DNA of 64,000 nucleotides. It comes from an uncultured Flavobacteriales bacterium (GTDB lineage Bacteria > Bacteroidota > Bacteroidia > Flavobacteriales_D > Crocinitomicaceae). The stretch spans positions 1-64,000 of the forward strand of contig CAJWRM010000008.1 of assembly GCA_913046365.1 (NCBI GenBank), written 5' to 3'. Below the pieces are notes generated by a model. The model was not told the DNA's origin, made no database searches, and saw nothing but the letters and a program-made list of their open reading frames with translations. Below, piece by piece: positions 61,131 through 64,000 of this stretch. Position numbers and translations under genes: made by a program. The first letter of the stretch is position 1. Each line of letters begins with the position of its first letter.

Positions 61131-62003
61131 ATGAGCGTTCTAGTTAATAAAAATTCAAAAGTTATTGTTCAAGGTTTTACGGGTGGTGAAGGAACTTTCC
61201 ATGCCGAACAAATGATTTCCTATGGTACTAATGTCGTTGGCGGCGTCACCCCTGGTAAAGGAGGAAAAATTCATTTAGATAAACCTGTATTTAATTCTGT
61301 TGCTGAAGCAGTCAAAAACACTGGAGCAGATGTTTCAATCATTTTTGTTCCACCAGCGTTTGCTGCTGATGCGATTATGGAAGCTGCCGAAGCTGGGATT
61401 AAAGTCATTGTATGTATTACAGAAGGTATTCCTGTAAATGATATGGTTAAAGCCAAGGCATACATTGATAAATACGATAGTCGACTTGTAGGTCCAAATT
61501 GTCCAGGAGTCATTACCGCTGATGAGGCAAAAGTTGGCATTATGCCAGGGTTTGTATTTAACAAAGGTAAGATAGGAATCGTGTCAAAGTCAGGAACGCT
61601 TACTTATGAAGCTGCAGACCAAGTTGTGAAAACAGGATTAGGTATTACAACTGCCATTGGAATTGGTGGAGATCCAATTATCGGTACTACAACAAAAGAA
61701 GCCGTTGAGCTTTTAATGAACGATCCGGAAACAGAAGGAATCGTTATGATTGGAGAAATTGGGGGTAACCTTGAGGCTAATGCAGCCAAATGGGTCAAAG
61801 AAAATGGAACCAAACCGGTAGTAGGATTTATTGCCGGAGAAACAGCCCCTAAAGGCAGAACAATGGGGCATGCAGGAGCAATAGTTGGTGGTTCAGATGA
61901 TACCGCAGAGGCAAAGAAAAGAATCATGAGATCATGTGGAATTCATGTTGTTGATTCACCCGCACAAATTGGAGCCAAAATGTTTGAGGTATTAGGGAAG
62001 TAA
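61131..62003 (+). CDS. sucD: Succinate--CoA ligase subunit alpha
   Basis: 290 aa. TCA-cycle enzyme giving succinate, ATP/GTP and CoA. CoA-binding domain with [17 protein letters not shown] and [44 protein letters not shown]; and the phosphohistidine loop [11 protein letters not shown] with His247. Length matches E. coli SucD (289). sucC is not adjacent, so the beta subunit is encoded elsewhere. Convergent with the porin gene; the stops are 3 nt apart. Confidence 0.97.
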   Translation: MSVLVNKNSKVIVQGFTGGEGTFHAEQMISYGTNVVGGVTPGKGGKIHLDKPVFNSVAEAVKNTGADVSIIFVPPAFAADAIMEAAEAGIKVIVCITEGIPVNDMVKAKAYIDKYDSRLVGPNCPGVITADEAKVGIMPGFVFNKGKIGIVSKSGTLTYEAADQVVKTGLGITTAIGIGGDPIIGTTTKEAVELLMNDPETEGIVMIGEIGGNLEANAAKWVKENGTKPVVGFIAGETAPKGRTMGHAGAIVGGSDDTAEAKKRIMRSCGIHVVDSPAQIGAKMFEVLGK

Positions 62004-62006
62004 CCC

Positions 62007-63752
62007 TTAATTCCAAAAATCCCATGTCAACCCTACCCTTAAAGTAGACTCAGGTAAATAAATACCCTGTATATATTGCCAGGTGGAACTATTCCAAAAA
62101 TAACCCATGTTGCTAAATTTTACGTAAAACCTGAAGGTTTCGATTTCCATTCCAAGCATTGCGCCCATGTTAAATATAGGATTCTGTATGGTTTCATCTG
62201 ATACATTTAGTAAATCATAAACACCAACATTTTCGATGACTGGTATAACATTGGTTTTAGAATTTAAACTGTAAGATAAACCAAGTGTAACTTTTAACTT
62301 TTTCGCTTTAAACAAACCCAAACTAGTCATTATGGAACCTTGCAGCTGATGAACGGGAATAATAAATTTTTTAAGATTTGAAATCGTCAGAATATACTGT
62401 TGCTGCCACCTCAGCTTCTGACGTATGAGGTTTGACCGTAAAAAGAGCTGCTGTATAATATTCGAGCTTAAAGCTGTTTGATTTGACCAATTCGAAATGG
62501 ATTTATCAAAGAAATATATACCCTTATTGGATTGCAGTTGATACAATGCGTTCAAGTCATAAGATCCCGCTTTATAAGAAACCTCAGCTGAATGAACCGA
62601 ATAATATTGGAGCCGTAAATCAGTATTTGAATAATAAGTGTTATTCGCGCTATAAAAGCGTTGAAAAAGCGCTGGTAATTTTTGGCCGATGCGACTTACA
62701 AGAGAAAATGACCATTGTTTTTGATCATAGTGAAGCTCATTATTTATAGACCACATCTGGGAGGCTCCAATGGTATTTAACGATGCCTCATGAAGGAATA
62801 AAAACTGTTTTTTACGATAATGAAAATCATGAATAATATTCAATTCCGTTGTATCTCTGAAGAGAGTCATATTTCTATAATTCCAATATGTTGATGATAA
62901 ACCTAGGGAATAGGTTAAATTTTCAGAATCATAATATATCGAACTGATGTTTGCTAATCTTCCAATCTGATACTGGTCTCTTGTAGATATAGAATCAAAA
63001 TAAATCGATGAATATAATCCAGCGAGAGAATCGCGTTCATCAAACACTCTATTTTCGCCATTGACATTGACCTTATGTGCTACACCTAATTTATACTTTT
63101 CACTATCTATACAAATAAAATATCCCGAAGCTTGAACGTCAAAATATTTCAATTCAGAATTACATTCTGATTTGTAAACCGGCACAGTAAGGGGTGCATA
63201 TACCTCAAGTAAAGAAGGATCAATCACTCCCCCACTCCATGCCCTTGTGAGCTTTGAGGTACGACCTGTTAATGAAATACCATATCGATCACTCTTCTTT
63301 GAAACCGTAGCTTCGAAATCAGTTTTACCCAATTCCATATTCCTAAAATATCCTATTGATTTTACATTGCTAATCTTAGTATTTAAAACCCAATCTCCCT
63401 TAAAAACTTGGTGGTATTCAAAAGCCAAGCGTTGCGCTCCTTGCATACCAAACGTATAACTAAAACCAATATGGGGCAAAGGGCTTACAAGGTGTTGAAT
63501 ATTTTTTGTGCGAAATTGGTGAATCTTTGAACCGTACGTTCCAAAAACAGCTGCAGAAAGAAAAGGAGAAGATTGACCGGGAGTCATGAAGGCAGCATCA
63601 AAGAATCCAGAGGTCTGTTCTAAGTCAAACATATCCCCATCGATTCGATAATCACTACGAAGAGAATCATAGGACGAACAAAAGTCGTTGATTTGAGATA
63701 CGGCCATCAAAGGCAGCATTGAAAGAAAAAAAAGGATGAAAATAACCCTCAT
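62007..63752 (-). CDS. Putative outer-membrane beta-barrel (porin-like) protein
   Basis: 581 aa from ATG 63752; the TTG at 63761 lies within the promoter box. Signal peptide MRVIFILFFLSMLPLMAVSQ. The mature protein is rich in alternating aromatic/polar strands (such as GVAHKVNVNGENRVF, YSLGLSSTYWNYRNM, FRFYVKFSNMGYFW) and ends in a C-terminal aromatic strand STLRVGLTWDFWN, the barrel insertion signal. It fits the Bacteroidota 'putative porin' family. No plug domain, so not TonB-dependent. The substrate is unknown. Monocistronic, lying just after the rpsT terminator. Confidence 0.85.
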   Translation of the reverse strand: MRVIFILFFLSMLPLMAVSQINDFCSSYDSLRSDYRIDGDMFDLEQTSGFFDAAFMTPGQSSPFLSAAVFGTYGSKIHQFRTKNIQHLVSPLPHIGFSYTFGMQGAQRLAFEYHQVFKGDWVLNTKISNVKSIGYFRNMELGKTDFEATVSKKSDRYGISLTGRTSKLTRAWSGGVIDPSLLEVYAPLTVPVYKSECNSELKYFDVQASGYFICIDSEKYKLGVAHKVNVNGENRVFDERDSLAGLYSSIYFDSISTRDQYQIGRLANISSIYYDSENLTYSLGLSSTYWNYRNMTLFRDTTELNIIHDFHYRKKQFLFLHEASLNTIGASQMWSINNELHYDQKQWSFSLVSRIGQKLPALFQRFYSANNTYYSNTDLRLQYYSVHSAEVSYKAGSYDLNALYQLQSNKGIYFFDKSISNWSNQTALSSNIIQQLFLRSNLIRQKLRWQQQYILTISNLKKFIIPVHQLQGSIMTSLGLFKAKKLKVTLGLSYSLNSKTNVIPVIENVGVYDLLNVSDETIQNPIFNMGAMLGMEIETFRFYVKFSNMGYFWNSSTWQYIQGIYLPESTLRVGLTWDFWN

Positions 63753-63758
63753 ACCTAA

Positions 63759-63766
63759 CAAACTTA
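63759..63766 (-). promoter_or_regulatory. Putative -7 element of the porin gene
   Basis: Minus-strand TAAGTTTG, a full TAnnTTTG match, ends 6 nt before the porin ATG and starts about 2 nt after the T-run of the rpsT terminator. A TTG (63781-63783) 14 nt upstream lies inside the terminator hairpin loop, which is short spacing for a -33 box. Confidence 0.4.
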
Positions 63767-63767
63767 A

Positions 63768-63791
63768 TAAAAAAAGGGGCCAATAGGCCCC
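63768..63791 (-). terminator. Rho-independent terminator of rpsT
   Basis: GGGGCC (63776-63781) and GGCCCC (63786-63791) form a perfect GC stem with an AATA loop, followed on the minus strand by seven T (63769-63775). It lies 26 nt after the rpsT stop codon. Confidence 0.9.
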
Positions 63792-63817
63792 CTTACTAAT
63801 CTTGTATGTAAACTTAG

Positions 63818-64000
63818 TTATAGTCCACTCACAAATACTTGTAAACCTGATTTAAGGTTTGCCGCTTTATTGTCATGGATAATATTTTTCTTAGCAAGCT
63901 TATCAATCATTTTAAAAACACTTGGCGCTAATTTCTCAGCTTCTTTTTTCTTAGACATTTCTCTCAATGCTTTGATTGCGTTACGCGTTGTTTTATGCTG
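63818..64000 (-). CDS. rpsT: 30S ribosomal protein S20 (5' end cut by window edge)
   Basis: The last 60 residues are visible, with TAA at 63818-63820. The text KTTRNAIKALREMSKKK...APSVFKMIDKLAKKNIIHDNKAANLKSGLQVFV matches the C-terminal two helices of bacterial S20, which binds 16S rRNA during 30S assembly. Bacteroidota S20 is about 84 residues, so roughly 25 N-terminal residues lie beyond the window. A strong terminator follows. Confidence 0.95.
   Translation of the reverse strand, partial: QHKTTRNAIKALREMSKKKEAEKLAPSVFKMIDKLAKKNIIHDNKAANLKSGLQVFVSGL

Overview
The window looks like a chromosomal segment of a marine or freshwater member of the Bacteroidota, most likely order Flavobacteriales. 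The evidence is an AT-rich sequence, Bacteroidota-type promoters (TAnnTTTG -7 boxes) instead of sigma70 boxes, few Shine-Dalgarno sites, type IX secretion (T9SS) sorting domains, a fused LpxC-FabZ, a TonB-dependent receptor with a carboxypeptidase-regulatory-like N-terminus, and families almost confined to the phylum (DUF4924, DUF4956, PD40/OmpA lipoproteins, TlpA-DUF4369-like proteins). I saw no tRNA, insertion sequence, phage gene or CRISPR array. It is a dense housekeeping region in which nearly all convergent gene pairs abut or overlap.

Layout. 1-4 kb: two tandem rhomboid proteases (the first cut by the window edge), a membrane-anchored EEP-fold phosphatase/nuclease, a YciO-like protein, a class I glutamine amidotransferase and a Crp/Fnr regulator. 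4-9.3 kb: a large T9SS-exported Asp-box propeller protein with its own terminator, lipoyl synthase and a PlsC-like acyltransferase. 9.4-11.8 kb: convergent D-Ala-D-Ala ligase and PBP4-type carboxypeptidase. 11.9-18 kb: an exopolysaccharide operon (GT4, Wza-like lipoprotein, Wzc-like tyrosine kinase with a (Gly-Tyr)n tail, RmlC, WecA/TagO-like transferase). 18-22 kb: uvrA, trxA and a hypothetical membrane protein. 22-28 kb: lpxD, lpxC-fabZ and lpxA, then an RlmD-like methyltransferase and cinA. 28-31.5 kb, minus strand: a T9SS cargo protein and a TonB-dependent receptor. 31.6-35.7 kb: queE, a PorE-like PD40/OmpA lipoprotein, a UbiA prenyltransferase and maf. 35.7-42.8 kb, minus strand: purT, M61 peptidase, sialidase-like protein, ung, hemE and an OmpA protein. 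43-44.7 kb: DUF456, DUF3820 and a BASS transporter. 44.9-54.7 kb: VTC-domain polyphosphate polymerase with DUF4956, lpxK, purine nucleoside phosphorylase, gatB, two TlpA paralogues, lpxH, tsaE, ald and an HsdR-N-like protein. 54.7-56.1 kb, minus strand: a three-gene operon (83-aa protein, Skp-like lipoprotein, DUF4924). 56.5-64 kb: RRM protein, CCA-adding enzyme, pRiA4b-ORF3-like protein, methyltransferase, TraB/GumN, FKBP and sucD, then a porin and the end of rpsT on the minus strand.

The main theme is envelope construction: lipid A synthesis (LpxD, LpxC-FabZ, LpxA, LpxH, LpxK), peptidoglycan (Ddl, PBP4), capsule/EPS export, the T9SS with its cargo, and outer-membrane receptors and porins. 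The rest is core nucleotide, translation and repair functions. No complete unknown defence or mobile system is visible. The most interesting signals are regulatory: at least eight genes have a TAnnTTTG box only 4-9 nt before the start codon, which predicts leaderless or near-leaderless mRNAs, and an 11-bp direct repeat sits at the promoter of the T9SS-cargo/TonB-receptor unit. Several conserved enzymes also lack expected residues (RlmD-like without Fe-S cysteines, UvrA with one zinc Cys replaced, UDG with GQDPYP).
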